From Verrucomicrobiota bacterium (GTDB lineage Bacteria > Verrucomicrobiota > Verrucomicrobiia > Chthoniobacterales > UBA10450), in assembly GCA_003219175.1 (NCBI GenBank), contig QHPU01000041.1, positions 1-64,000 of the forward strand: a stretch of DNA of 64,000 bases. The letters run 5' to 3'. Position 1 is the stretch's first letter. Every line of letters starts with the position of its first letter. Shown one piece after another: positions 42,364-51,221 of this stretch. A program made the position numbers and the translations under genes. The notes beneath the pieces were generated by a model that was given only the letters and a program-made list of their open reading frames with translations, did not search any database and was not told the DNA's origin.

Positions 42364-42395
42364 AAAAACGCCCGCCGGGCGAACCAGCGGGCGTT
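42364..42395 (-). terminator. Rho-independent terminator for the 42415 gene
   Basis: Reading the minus strand, AACGCCCGC and GCGGGCGTT (42387-42395 and 42367-42375) form a perfect 9-bp stem with an 11-base loop followed by a T run (A run 42364-42368 on the plus strand). It sits 20 bases past the stop of the minus-strand gene, and may also catch galE transcripts weakly. Confidence 0.85.
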
Positions 42396-42414
42396 ATTCC
42401 TCTCAAAACCAACG

Positions 42415-42831
42415 TTATGGCGTAGTTGTTGTTGTCGTCGTCGTTTCTTTCTTCTCGATTATCGCGCTTGCCGGTCTGCTTATCACCACCTTGCGCACGA
42501 TCATCCGATTCCCCTCGTTGACATAATAGACCGTCGCGGGCAGATCCGGACGGACATCCGACAATTCTACCGTTCGGCCGGTTGGATCGATAAAGGTAGT
42601 CTGCTTCGTGTAATAGTACCGCACTGGCTCCGCGGCCGGAGTGCTACGGAAGGTGAAATATTCGTCACCCGGCGTATAAGTCACAAACGACCCGGTTCGC
42701 GTCGTCAACCCGGCTGCAACTGGCCCGGCATCCGTGGTCACCGTGGTCGTGGTTTGTGCTAAGGCCGCACTGACCACGATCGCGCCAGCCGTGCTGATCG
42801 CGAAGATTTTGGCTAATGTGTTGTCTTTCAT
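42415..42831 (-). CDS. small exported protein of unknown function
   Basis: A 138-residue protein with a Sec signal (AKIFAISTAGAIVVSAALA, cleavage near 25), a Thr/Val-rich N-terminal segment, a central strand-rich region (GSFVTYTPGDEYFTFRS, PVRYYYTKQTTFIDPTGR) and a Thr tail of eight consecutive residues at the C-terminus. I do not recognise the family. It has its own terminator at 42364-42395. ATG at 42831. Confidence 0.7.
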   Translation of the reverse strand: MKDNTLAKIFAISTAGAIVVSAALAQTTTTVTTDAGPVAAGLTTRTGSFVTYTPGDEYFTFRSTPAAEPVRYYYTKQTTFIDPTGRTVELSDVRPDLPATVYYVNEGNRMIVRKVVISRPASAIIEKKETTTTTTTTP

Positions 42832-42986
42832 GTTTGTCCTTTGCTTTGTTAAACGGATGATCCCCGTCGTGACTAATTTTGACTGGGCCCCGGCGGGTGT
42901 TATTCAACCGCAACAGGGGTTCGTAAATTCATCCCAGGGCGGACGTATCGGTGCGCCCTCCGTGTCCCTGATTTTTCTTCGCTAAA

Positions 42987-44240
42987 ATGCAACCGCTGAC
43001 TGGGTTCCGCGATTTCCTTCCCGCCGCCTGCGCAGAACGAAACTACATTTTTGCAAAATGGCGCGAAGTGGCGGGGCGCTATGGCTTTGTCGAATTCGAC
43101 GGACCAGTCCTGGAAGAGCTCGATCTCTACAAAAAAAAATCCGGCGACGAAATCGTCCGGCAATTGTACGAGTTTGTCGACAAAGGCGAGCGCGCGGTGG
43201 CCCTCCGGCCGGAAATGACGCCGACGCTGGCACGCATCGTGGCGGAGCAGCACCGGCAGTTCCGAAAGCCGCTGAAATGGTTCTCAATTCCTCAAGTGTT
43301 CCGCTACGAGCGACCGCAGCGCGGCCGGCTACGTGAGCACTTTCAATTGAACTGCGACATTGTAGGCGAAGAGGCGGCGGAAGCTGACGCGGAGTTGATC
43401 GCGCTCGCCATCGATGTCGTGCGCGCGTTTGGATTCACCGCGCAAGATTTCGTCATCCGCATTAGCGACCGCGAGTTCTGGACCGAACTGTTGAAGCTCG
43501 AGAAAGTCCCACCTGATCGCTGGGAAGAGATGTTGCAGGCGATTGATAAATCGGAACGTGAGCCGCGTGAGAAAACAGAAGAGCGATTGGGCAAATTGGC
43601 GAAACCGGTCTTTGAAATTTTCGAGAGAGGCGGCGAAAGCGTGAAGCTGAACAATATTATGGAGAAGCTGCGGATGCGGGGTCTCGCTGATTTCGCCAAA
43701 ATCGATGTTCGCATTGTTCGCGGGCTCGCTTATTACACGGGGATTGTTTTCGAAGTTTTTGATCGCGCCGGCAAACTCCGAGCGATCGCCGGCGGCGGCC
43801 GATATGATCAATTAGTTGCGCAACTGAGTGACGATGCCGTTTCATTCCCCGCACTGGGCTTCGCCATCGGTGATGTCGTTCTGGGTGAAATGATTCGCGG
43901 CAACGCGACCGCTCGGGCGCAGATGGAAAAGACAATCACGAGAGAGCGCGATGTCGAGATTTATGTCGTCGTCGCGAAAGAGGAACAGCGAGGGAATGCC
44001 ATGACGGCCATTCAGCAACTGCGTGATACCGGATATCGGGTTGATTATTCGCTGGCGACCGCAAAAATCGCGCGACAATTCCGGTTGGCTGAGCAAACCG
44101 GTGCGCGCTTCGCCATCGTCTTCGGCGACGAATGGCCGCAGGTCGGATTAAAAGATCTCCGCAGCGGCCAGCAGAAGTCCATTGCGCATGATGAACTGCT
44201 CCCCCATCTCGAATCGCTTCGCGGATCCTCGTCCGGGTAG
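42987..44240 (+). CDS. hisS: histidyl-tRNA synthetase
   Basis: A 417-residue class II synthetase. Motif 1 region TGFRDFLP, motif 2 SIPQVFRYERPQRGRLREHFQLNCD, and the HisA/HisB signatures GLAYYTGIVFEVF and AIAGGGRYDQLV are complete, and the anticodon-binding domain begins about residue 325 (DVEIYVVVAKEEQ). These make it a catalytic HisRS rather than the HisZ regulatory paralogue. ATG at 42987. It is followed by the inverted-repeat element at 44235 and by aspS. Confidence 0.93.
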   Translation: MQPLTGFRDFLPAACAERNYIFAKWREVAGRYGFVEFDGPVLEELDLYKKKSGDEIVRQLYEFVDKGERAVALRPEMTPTLARIVAEQHRQFRKPLKWFSIPQVFRYERPQRGRLREHFQLNCDIVGEEAAEADAELIALAIDVVRAFGFTAQDFVIRISDREFWTELLKLEKVPPDRWEEMLQAIDKSEREPREKTEERLGKLAKPVFEIFERGGESVKLNNIMEKLRMRGLADFAKIDVRIVRGLAYYTGIVFEVFDRAGKLRAIAGGGRYDQLVAQLSDDAVSFPALGFAIGDVVLGEMIRGNATARAQMEKTITRERDVEIYVVVAKEEQRGNAMTAIQQLRDTGYRVDYSLATAKIARQFRLAEQTGARFAIVFGDEWPQVGLKDLRSGQQKSIAHDELLPHLESLRGSSSG

Positions 44241-44384
44241 CGCACGCGTCTCGCGTGTTGGCGATCGCGTCCTCGCGGTCGCGGACTTTTCCTATGGCGA
44301 GCATGTCTTCTGACGGTCAAACGCTTGGGAAAAGCCTGTTTTGGCGTGACGCCAAAACCAACACGCGAGACGCGTGCGCTACCC
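44235..44384. repeat. 27-bp perfect inverted-repeat element between hisS and aspS
   Basis: Arms 44235-44261 and 44358-44384 are exact complements over 27 bases (outer end GGGTAGCGCACGCGTCTCGC, then GTGTTGG). They enclose 96 bases that include a hairpin GTTTTGGCG-TGA-CGCCAAAAC at 44338-44358. The left arm overlaps the hisS stop codon. No transposase is present; it resembles a MITE. The ends GGGTAGCGC/GCGCTACCC recur in the element inside miaB. Confidence 0.85.
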
Positions 44385-44465
44385 AGGAACCCTCGCGCGA
44401 TGCCGATCGTCATTCTTCCTAACTGCTTGCACGAATCTTCCCTTTGCTCAGAATGACACGCTCGC

Positions 44466-46235
44466 ATGTACCGCACCCACCATTGTAACGAACTTCGAAA
44501 AACTGATATCGGTCGAGAGGTAAAACTTGCCGGCTGGGTCGCGGTGCGGCGCGATCACGGCGGCGTCATTTTTATCGATCTGCGCGATCGCGAGGGACTA
44601 ACCCAGGTCGTTTTCCGCCCGGAAGAGAACGCCGAGGTGGCAAAGCAGTCCCACGCTTTGCGCATGGAAGACGTCATTCAGGTTTACGGGAAAGTCGCGC
44701 CCCGTCTCCCCGGAACTGAAAATCCGAAGCTCCCGACCGGCGATATCGAAGTGCTTCCGCAATCGCTGACAATTTTGAATCGTGCCGAAAACCTGCCGTT
44801 TCAGATTGATGCTGAATTAAGCAATGAAGATCTCGAGCTGACCTATCGCTATTTCGATTTGCGCCGGCCACGGCTATCGCGCAATCTGCAAATCCGGCAC
44901 CGCGTCACTCAGGCCACTCGCCAGTATCTGGATTCGCAGGGATTTCTCGAAATCGAGACGCCGATTCTGAGTAAAAGCACACCGGAAGGAGCGCGCGATT
45001 TTCTAGTTCCCAGCCGACTGTTGCCGGGAAAATTTTACGCCCTGCCGCAGGCCCCACAGCAATACAAGCAACTTCTCATGGTGGCCGGGATAGAGAAATA
45101 TTTTCAGATCGCGAAAGCGTTTCGCGATGAAGATTTGCGAGCCGATCGCCAGCCGGAATTTACCCAGATCGACATCGAAGCCTCTTTCGTCATGCCCAAC
45201 GATATTTATACGCTGACCGAGGGGATGCTGGCGGCGATTTTTAAGGCGGCGCGTGGAATCGAAATCCCCCTACCGTTTCCGCGGCTGACTTACCGCGAAG
45301 CCGTCAATACCTTTGGCAGCGACAAGCCGGATCGCCGTTTTGGCATGCGTCTGGTCGACCTCGGCGAGGTCTTTCGAAGTAGCCAGTTCAAGGTTTTTCA
45401 GGGCGCATTGGCGGAAGGTGGAGTGGTCAAGGCCATCAACGCGGAAAATTTCGCCGGTATTACCATCGGCCAGGTCGATGAACTAACTGCGATTGCGAAA
45501 ACATTCGGAGCAAAAGGACTCGCCTTCATCAAAGTAGAAAACGGGGAATGGAAATCGCCGATCGTGAAATTTTTCTCTGAAGCGGAGAAGGAAGCACTCC
45601 ATTCCAAGTTAGAAATCGCAGAAGGCGATTGTATTTTCTTTGCTGCCGGGAAATGGGAGATCGCCTGCGAGGTGCTTGGCCGGATACGGTTGCGCGTGGC
45701 GGAAATTCAAAAGCTCACCGCCGGCTCTACCGACCTGGACTTTTTGTGGGTGACAGATTTTCCGTTGATGCAATGGAGCGCCGAAGAAAATAAATGGAAT
45801 GCCGTTCATCATCCCTTTACCCGACCGAAAGCGGAGGATCTCCCGCTGCTGGACCAGAAAAAGTTCGGCGAGATGCGAGCTGATGCTTACGACGTGGTCC
45901 TGAACGGCGTTGAGATCGGTGGAGGCAGCGTTAGGATTCACGAGCCGGAATTGCAGGCGAAAATGTTCGGCGCGCTAGGCGTGAACCCGGAAGAGCAGCA
46001 GGCAAAATTCGGCCATTTGTTGCGCGCGTTTCGCCTGGGTGCGCCACCACACGGAGGGATCGCGCTCGGTCTCGATCGCCTTGTCATGCTCATTTGCGGC
46101 GAAAACACCATTCGCGAAGTCATGGCCTTCCCGAAGAATAACCGTGGCCAGGAATTGATGACGCACTCGCCCGCCGAGGTGGATCCGCGGCAATTGCGCG
46201 AGCTGGGAATAAAACTCAGTGGCGAAAAGAAGTAG
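44466..46235 (+). CDS. aspS: aspartyl-tRNA synthetase
   Basis: A 589-residue bacterial-type class II AspRS. The OB-fold anticodon domain (1-105) is followed by motif 1 around TRQYLDSQGFLEIETPIL, motif 2 with FRDEDLRADRQPEFTQID, the bacterial-specific GAD insertion domain and motif 3 GIALGLDRLVMLICG. Whether it is discriminating or also charges tRNA-Asn cannot be seen. ATG at 44466. Its stop codon lies in a GTAGCGC half-site whose complement GCGCTAC is at 46273. Confidence 0.96.
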   Translation: MYRTHHCNELRKTDIGREVKLAGWVAVRRDHGGVIFIDLRDREGLTQVVFRPEENAEVAKQSHALRMEDVIQVYGKVAPRLPGTENPKLPTGDIEVLPQSLTILNRAENLPFQIDAELSNEDLELTYRYFDLRRPRLSRNLQIRHRVTQATRQYLDSQGFLEIETPILSKSTPEGARDFLVPSRLLPGKFYALPQAPQQYKQLLMVAGIEKYFQIAKAFRDEDLRADRQPEFTQIDIEASFVMPNDIYTLTEGMLAAIFKAARGIEIPLPFPRLTYREAVNTFGSDKPDRRFGMRLVDLGEVFRSSQFKVFQGALAEGGVVKAINAENFAGITIGQVDELTAIAKTFGAKGLAFIKVENGEWKSPIVKFFSEAEKEALHSKLEIAEGDCIFFAAGKWEIACEVLGRIRLRVAEIQKLTAGSTDLDFLWVTDFPLMQWSAEENKWNAVHHPFTRPKAEDLPLLDQKKFGEMRADAYDVVLNGVEIGGGSVRIHEPELQAKMFGALGVNPEEQQAKFGHLLRAFRLGAPPHGGIALGLDRLVMLICGENTIREVMAFPKNNRGQELMTHSPAEVDPRQLRELGIKLSGEKK

Positions 46236-46279
46236 CGCTAATTTTCCTCCGACCTCCCCAGTCAGGAAGTCTGCGCTAC
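46232..46279. repeat. GTAGCGC/GCGCTAC inverted repeat at the aspS 3' end
   Basis: GTAGCGC (46232-46238) and GCGCTAC (46273-46279) flank 34 bases in the convergent gap of aspS and the symporter. The ends match those of the elements at 44235 and 58039. Confidence 0.55.
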
Positions 46280-47880
46280 CTGCAATGGGGTAGATGTTCG
46301 CGCCCTGTTCGGAACGAGATCGCAACGAAAAACGTAACAATGCTGCCGAAGCAGATCCACCAGGGGAATTCCATCACTGGCAACCAGTTCGGCTGGTCAT
46401 AAAGTTTGGCGCCGAATATTCTTGCGATCGCGTTTGGCAATCCGCTGATCAGGCAAACGACGACGAATCCCGCGACCATGGCGATGAGGTTCCCGTAATC
46501 GTGGCCGCGGGATTTGGTCAGCATACCAGCGAGGAAAATGCCGAGGACCGAGCCATAAGTGTAGCCGTAAATTCCGAGCACAATCGGAATAATGCGCACG
46601 TTTGGATAAACAATAACGAGGTAAGAGGTGGTCGAGGCGACGCCGATCATGAGGATGGAGAACCCGACCGTAGCCCAGCGCACGGCGCGTAAACTTTCTT
46701 CGCCGTTCGCCGCCGGACGAATGTAGGTCACGTACCAATCGCGCGTAAAACTAGTTGCCAGCGCGTTCAGCGCGGTGCTGAGAGAGCCCATTGCGGTCGC
46801 GAAAATTCCGGCGAGCAATAATCCGCGAAGTCCAATCGGCATTTGATACAAAATAAAATGGCAAAAGGTTTCATTGGGCGTTTTTGGCAAGGTCGGATCG
46901 GGATGCGCTTGATAATAAACCCAAAGCAGGACACCGATGCTGAGAAAGGTGAAAGCGATCGGGATATCGGCAAGACCAGACAGGATGAGAGAGCGGCGAC
47001 TCCGTCGAATATCGACTGCCGTTAACATGCGCTGAACCATGTCCTGATCGGTACCGTGAGTGGACATGGTCATAAACGTGGAACCGATCAGTCCTGCAAA
47101 AATAGTGTACTCGATCGCGAACATGCCCGCGATTTTCTGCCAGCCCTGTTTTTCGGGATCGAGACCGGTGGTAATCAAATCGGAAAGATGAAATGGACCC
47201 CGGCGCTGGACGATCTCGTGCCAGCCGCCAGGGATGGCGAAGTAGAGCAGGCAAAGAGCAGCTAGCGCGCTTCCGATCATGATTGAGGCCTGGATAAGAT
47301 CAGTCCAAATGACGGCCTTAATTCCACCGAGCGTGGTATAAATCGCGGTCAGGATGACGATGGCAATGGTGGCGCCGACATAAATCCACAGCGTCTCCGC
47401 CTGCGTCGGGCGAACACCGCGAATCATTTCATAAGCAAGCGCGAGTGCAATGGCCGCGACGTACAAGCGCGCGCCGGAAGCCAGTAATCGGGTGAAGAGA
47501 AACACCGCCGACGCGGCGTTTTTGGTGGCGACGCCGAACCGCCGGGTCAGATATTCGTAAATGGAAAAGACTTTGTAGTCGTAATACGGCTTAATGAAAA
47601 TGAAGCTAACGAGAATGCGGGCAATGATGGTGCCGAAGGCGAGCTGCAAATATGTATAATTGCGTTGAGTAAAGCCTTCGCCCGGCGTTCCAAAAAAAGT
47701 CCCGGCACTCGTTTCGGCAGCGATGAGGGAAGCGAGGACGGCCCACCACGGGATTTGCCGGCCGCCCAAGGCGAAATCTTCCAGGTCGCGCTCCTTCCGG
47801 CCCATCCGCAGCCCGATGGCAATGACGATGAAGAAATAAAGGAGAAGGACGAGGCAATCGATCGCCAGTTTCGCGTTCAT
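46276..47880 (-). CDS. sodium/solute symporter (SSS family)
   Basis: A 534-residue inner-membrane transporter with about 13 hydrophobic helices and the LeuT-type fold. Family features are FALGGRQIPWWAVLASLIAAETSAGTF, where the SSS signature and TM1 unwound region lie, FLFTRLLASGARLYVAAIALA, TLGGIKAVIWTDLIQ, GTDQDMVQRML and FATAMGSLSTALNALATSF, the last being the SSS hallmark Ser/Thr sodium site. It imports a sugar, organic acid or other solute with Na+. Substrate not determinable. ATG at 47880. Confidence 0.93.
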   Translation of the reverse strand: MNAKLAIDCLVLLLYFFIVIAIGLRMGRKERDLEDFALGGRQIPWWAVLASLIAAETSAGTFFGTPGEGFTQRNYTYLQLAFGTIIARILVSFIFIKPYYDYKVFSIYEYLTRRFGVATKNAASAVFLFTRLLASGARLYVAAIALALAYEMIRGVRPTQAETLWIYVGATIAIVILTAIYTTLGGIKAVIWTDLIQASIMIGSALAALCLLYFAIPGGWHEIVQRRGPFHLSDLITTGLDPEKQGWQKIAGMFAIEYTIFAGLIGSTFMTMSTHGTDQDMVQRMLTAVDIRRSRRSLILSGLADIPIAFTFLSIGVLLWVYYQAHPDPTLPKTPNETFCHFILYQMPIGLRGLLLAGIFATAMGSLSTALNALATSFTRDWYVTYIRPAANGEESLRAVRWATVGFSILMIGVASTTSYLVIVYPNVRIIPIVLGIYGYTYGSVLGIFLAGMLTKSRGHDYGNLIAMVAGFVVVCLISGLPNAIARIFGAKLYDQPNWLPVMEFPWWICFGSIVTFFVAISFRTGREHLPHCR

Positions 47881-47945
47881 CTGGTCCGTTAGGTGACAGA
47901 GAATCTAGCAAGCGCAACGCCATTTTCGCCGGCAACCGGCCCATA

Positions 47946-48050
47946 AAATGACGAAATCCAAATGTCCAATGCCGAAACAAACTCGAATGTCGGAATGATG
48001 AAATTTTGGTGGTTCGTCATTCCCTCGCGATCGTGCTTCGTCATACATAA
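47946..48050. repeat. intergenic GAATGAC-type palindromic element
   Basis: This stretch contains AATGACGAAATCC, AATGCCGAAAC, GAATGTCGGAATGATGAA and, on the right, TTCGTCATTCCCT and TCGTGCTTCGTCAT. The right arm's complement carries ATGACGAAGCACGA, the 14-mer found in the leuS insert. It fills most of the divergent gap between the symporter and the OGG-type gene. Confidence 0.65.
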
Positions 48051-48074
48051 TGGGGAAACTACTAATGGAGAGGA

Positions 48075-49061
48075 ATGAAACTGATTGAAGTTCCAGCGGT
48101 AGACTTCGACCTCGCCATAACCTTGAATTCAGGTCAGGTCTTTCATTGGGAAAAAGTCGGCACCGGTTTTTGCGGGGCGATAGGAGATCGCGCGGTTTAC
48201 GTAGAGCAATGCGGGAACGTCCTGCGCGCAAAAATGGAGGTCGGAGCTCTGCGACGCCGTGGTCAGCAACGTGAAGAGATGCCGCGGCCGACGACCACGG
48301 CTACAACGCCCGAGCTAGTCCATCATTATTTCGCACTCGATCACCCGCTTGCTGAAATCTGTGCATCGTTCCCCCGCGACCCGATCATGAACGCGGCGCG
48401 TGACTTTTGCCAGGGGCTTCGAATTATCCGTCAGCCGAGGTGGGAATGCCTAGCCACCTTCATCTGCTCTTCGATGAAGCAGGTCGCGCATATCCGGCAA
48501 ATTTCGCGAGCGTTGCGTCAGCGATTTGGCGAGAAGAAGGAAGTTTGCGGCCAAGAGGTATTTTCGTTTCCGCCGGCTGACCGATTGGCGGAAACGACCG
48601 AGAACGAGCTGCGTAAATGCGGTTTGGGTTATCGGGCTGAGAATCTGTTAACCACGGCGAAACGCGTCGCCTTGCGAAAGGTAACCTTGGATTCTTGGAA
48701 CGCGCTGTCTGACGCTGAACTCCGCGAACAACTCTGCGATCTGCCAGGCGTAGGCGCAAAGGTAGCGAATTGCGTGATGCTCTTCGGCTACGAGCGAATC
48801 AAAGCATTCCCGATCGACATTTGGATCGAACGAGTCTTGCGCGAGAAATATTTTCCGAGAAATCGAAAAGTGACCAGCGCGGGCCTAGCAGAATTCGCTG
48901 CCAATTATTTCGGTGCCCACGGCGGCTATGCGCAGCAGTATTTATTTCATCATGCGCGGATGACGGGAAAGAGGCGACGGCAAGGAAGGATTCGTCGTTG
49001 TCGAGCCAGACGAGCCCTCGGGATGACACAAGGGGCAGGCTGCTTTATTTTACCCCTTTAA
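48075..49061 (+). CDS. OGG1-type 8-oxoguanine DNA glycosylase
   Basis: A 328-residue HhH-GPD base-excision glycosylase. Its N-terminal domain reads LNSGQVFHWEK, as in OGG1/AlkA-like enzymes. The HhH-GPD motif is LCDLPGVGAKVANCVMLFGYE, with catalytic Lys229 and Asp248 in FPIDIW matching Lys249/Asp268 of human OGG1. It would remove oxidised guanine. Two parts look non-ancestral: residues about 56-80 (VGALRRRGQQREEMPRPTTT), encoded over a hairpin at 48256-48301, and a basic tail from about residue 298 (TGKRRRQGRIRRCRARRALG) that reads into a CTCGGGATGA repeat. ATG at 48075. Confidence 0.85.
   Translation: MKLIEVPAVDFDLAITLNSGQVFHWEKVGTGFCGAIGDRAVYVEQCGNVLRAKMEVGALRRRGQQREEMPRPTTTATTPELVHHYFALDHPLAEICASFPRDPIMNAARDFCQGLRIIRQPRWECLATFICSSMKQVAHIRQISRALRQRFGEKKEVCGQEVFSFPPADRLAETTENELRKCGLGYRAENLLTTAKRVALRKVTLDSWNALSDAELREQLCDLPGVGAKVANCVMLFGYERIKAFPIDIWIERVLREKYFPRNRKVTSAGLAEFAANYFGAHGGYAQQYLFHHARMTGKRRRQGRIRRCRARRALGMTQGAGCFILPL
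48256..48307 (+). repeat. hairpin-CTACAA element inside the OGG-type gene
   Basis: GCCGTGGTC (48256-48264) pairs perfectly with GACCACGGC (48293-48301), followed by TACAAC, giving the ..CGGCTACAA ending seen at 27315 and 51877. It keeps the reading frame open. Confidence 0.55.
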
Positions 49062-49090
49062 ATATGAGCCTGTTACAGGGGCGCTACGCG

Positions 49091-50116
49091 ATGCAACCTA
49101 GAAGCGAACGACAAAAAATTCTGTGGGCGATATTCGCCTCGCTCCTGCTGCACGTCGTGGTTGGCGTTTGCATCGCTTCTTTCGGTGACAAACTTCAGCC
49201 ACGTCTGCCGGAGGAAGAGAAACCGGTGGAATTGACAATTGTCGATGTAGCGCCCGCCGCGAGTCCGATAGTTCAACAAAAGGCTATGCCGTTTATTGAT
49301 ACGCCGGACACCAAAGCGAGGACTGAGCAACCAAAAGAACAGACATTCGAGTCCAATGCCAACTCGATTGGTGCCAGCGAGTTGCCGGCCTTGGGAACCG
49401 CGCCCATCCCAACACAGGAGGGAAAAGAACTGCCGACACACGATTTGGAGAGTCATCCATATTCGCTAGATCAACAGGGCGCTCAAGCGCAGCTCAATTC
49501 GCGCCCATCTCCGGTCCCCAGCGCCGTAGCTCAGCCAACGCCGCAACCAGCGGCCACGGAAAAGCCCGCGATCACTCCCTCAACACCCCAGCCGACTCCA
49601 ACACCCGCGGCTGACCTTCTGGCAATGTTTCGCGCTTCGCCGCCACCTACAACGCAGACTCCCAAGCAAGATGACAACCTCAACTCCGCGTCGCGGGAGA
49701 CAACGCCCGCGCCACGGCCTGCTCCGTCCACAGCCTATCGTCGCGAGCAAATACCAGAACGAATTGCCGGGAACATTTCCAAGCGCGGTGTTTCGTCCGT
49801 CAACGCCGTCGGCACACCACTCGGCCGCTACGAGAAGAGTATATATACGGCAATCGGGGCCCGCTGGTACAGACTTTGTGACGAAAATCGCGACCGTGTT
49901 GATATTGGAACGGTCCACGTACAGTTTGTGGTCGCGCCAGATGGAAAGATCGGCAATATCAAAGTAATCAGTGGTGGAACGTCTGCATCGTTCACAAACC
50001 TTTGCCTTCAATCCGTTCAAGATGCAAAGCCTGAACCCATCCCCGAAGATGTCATGGCCATCCTCCCACCGGAAGGCTTGCCCGGTGAAGTTAATTTCAC
50101 CGGTTACAGTCGTTAA
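49091..50116 (+). CDS. TonB/TolA-like energy transducer
   Basis: A 341-residue envelope protein. A single N-terminal transmembrane helix (WAIFASLLLHVVVGVCIASF) has the TonB-type His in its first half. A long Pro/Gln/Thr spacer follows (about 45-230), then a C-terminal TonB/TolA-like domain (YEKSIYTAIGARWYRLCDEN, VHVQFVVAPDGKIGNIKVIS). The order with TolQ- and TolR-type genes immediately after suggests a Tol or alternative Ton complex. ATG at 49091 is used; ATG at 49064 is an alternative with no better ribosome site. Confidence 0.82.
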   Translation: MQPRSERQKILWAIFASLLLHVVVGVCIASFGDKLQPRLPEEEKPVELTIVDVAPAASPIVQQKAMPFIDTPDTKARTEQPKEQTFESNANSIGASELPALGTAPIPTQEGKELPTHDLESHPYSLDQQGAQAQLNSRPSPVPSAVAQPTPQPAATEKPAITPSTPQPTPTPAADLLAMFRASPPPTTQTPKQDDNLNSASRETTPAPRPAPSTAYRREQIPERIAGNISKRGVSSVNAVGTPLGRYEKSIYTAIGARWYRLCDENRDRVDIGTVHVQFVVAPDGKIGNIKVISGGTSASFTNLCLQSVQDAKPEPIPEDVMAILPPEGLPGEVNFTGYSR

Positions 50117-50806
50117 ATGAGCGAAGCGCTGAATTCCGTCATCGGCTTTTTTGAACGCGGTGGTCTCTTCATGTGGCCCCTGCTCATCTGCTCGATCGTA
50201 GCCCTAACGACAATTATACTGCGCGGCTTCGCTTTGCGCGAAAAGCATGTCATGCCGTTGGTGATCGAAAGCGAGATCGAGCGATTGATGCCGGGTGGCA
50301 GCCCCGATCGGTTAATGCGAATTGTGGAGAACGATCAGTCATCGCTCAGCCGGATTGTGCGCATCGCCCTCCAGCATCTGCGTTCGCCCCGTTCCGAGAA
50401 CGTGGAGGCCGTGCAAACGCGCGCCCGACACGAGATGGTGATTCTGGAAAAAGGATTGATCGTGCTGGAAGTAATCGTCGGGATCGCGCCATTACTTGGG
50501 CTGATCGGCGCCGTTTCCGGTTTGGTTCATGTTTTCTCGCATCTGGGATTGAGCTCCGGCGCCTCCGACACGCGTCAAATTGCGCTCGGCATTGCCGAAG
50601 CCTTGAATGCGACCGTCTTCGGGCTTTCCATCGCCGTGCCCACCCTCATCGCCTTCAGCTATTTTTCGAAAAAGGTAGAAGTGATGTCGGTGGAAATGGA
50701 AACGCTGGTGGTGGAATTGATCGGAAAATGTTATTTCGGACGCGGCCCAGAGGAAGCATCGCCCTCGGTGCGAATGACGGCCCGAACACAGGTATTAACC
50801 TCCTGA
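50117..50806 (+). CDS. TolQ/ExbB-type proton channel
   Basis: A 229-residue MotA/TolQ/ExbB protein starting on the base after the transducer's stop. Helices are at about 17-36 (GLFMWPLLICSIVALTTIIL), 120-145 (EVIVGIAPLLGLIGAVSGLV) and 160-190 (LGIAEALNATVFGLSIAVPT). It lacks the long linker of the ExbB at 32931. With the next gene it forms the stator that energises the transducer at 49091. Confidence 0.92.
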   Translation: MSEALNSVIGFFERGGLFMWPLLICSIVALTTIILRGFALREKHVMPLVIESEIERLMPGGSPDRLMRIVENDQSSLSRIVRIALQHLRSPRSENVEAVQTRARHEMVILEKGLIVLEVIVGIAPLLGLIGAVSGLVHVFSHLGLSSGASDTRQIALGIAEALNATVFGLSIAVPTLIAFSYFSKKVEVMSVEMETLVVELIGKCYFGRGPEEASPSVRMTARTQVLTS

Positions 50807-50816
50807 GCGCGCGGAC

Positions 50817-51221
50817 ATGAATTTCGCCGTTCGCAAACGTCGCGCGCCCTCCATCATTATCGTTTCGCTCGTCGATATCCTCACCATCCTGCTCATCTTT
50901 TTTGTGGTCTCGACCACATTCAAAAAGGACCAGCCAGAAGTGCAGATTAATCTGCCTGAATCGAAAACTGCAACGAAAGCGCCGGCCGAACTGGAACACG
51001 CTATCGTCACCGTGGACGAAGCCGATGCCATCAAACTGGATGGCCGTCCGGTCGATGTTGGCGAACTAGAGCGCGCGGTTCGCAATCTTTCCCAGACGCA
51101 GAAGGCATCTCTGGCCTTGCAAGCGGATCGGAAAGCATCGTTTGGAACGATCATCAAGGTAATGGACGCACTCAAGCTGGCGGGCGTGCGAAACCTTCCG
51201 GCGTTTACGCGCGAAAAATGA
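50817..51221 (+). CDS. TolR/ExbD-type protein
   Basis: A 134-residue ExbD/TolR family protein. Its transmembrane helix IIVSLVDILTILLIFFVVST holds the essential Asp. The periplasmic part has VTVDEADAIKLDGRPVDV and LALQADRKASFGTIIKVMDA. It begins ten bases after the TolQ-type gene and overlaps def by four bases (ATGA). Confidence 0.92.
   Translation: MNFAVRKRRAPSIIIVSLVDILTILLIFFVVSTTFKKDQPEVQINLPESKTATKAPAELEHAIVTVDEADAIKLDGRPVDVGELERAVRNLSQTQKASLALQADRKASFGTIIKVMDALKLAGVRNLPAFTREK

Noticed and set aside
42987..44240. HisZ (regulatory subunit) instead of HisRS
   Set aside because: Full class II motifs, the AGGGRYDQL signature and an anticodon-binding domain are present, and there are no his biosynthesis genes beside it.
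44338..44358. Intrinsic terminator after hisS
   Set aside because: The GTTTTGGCG hairpin has no T tail on either strand and is part of the larger inverted-repeat element.
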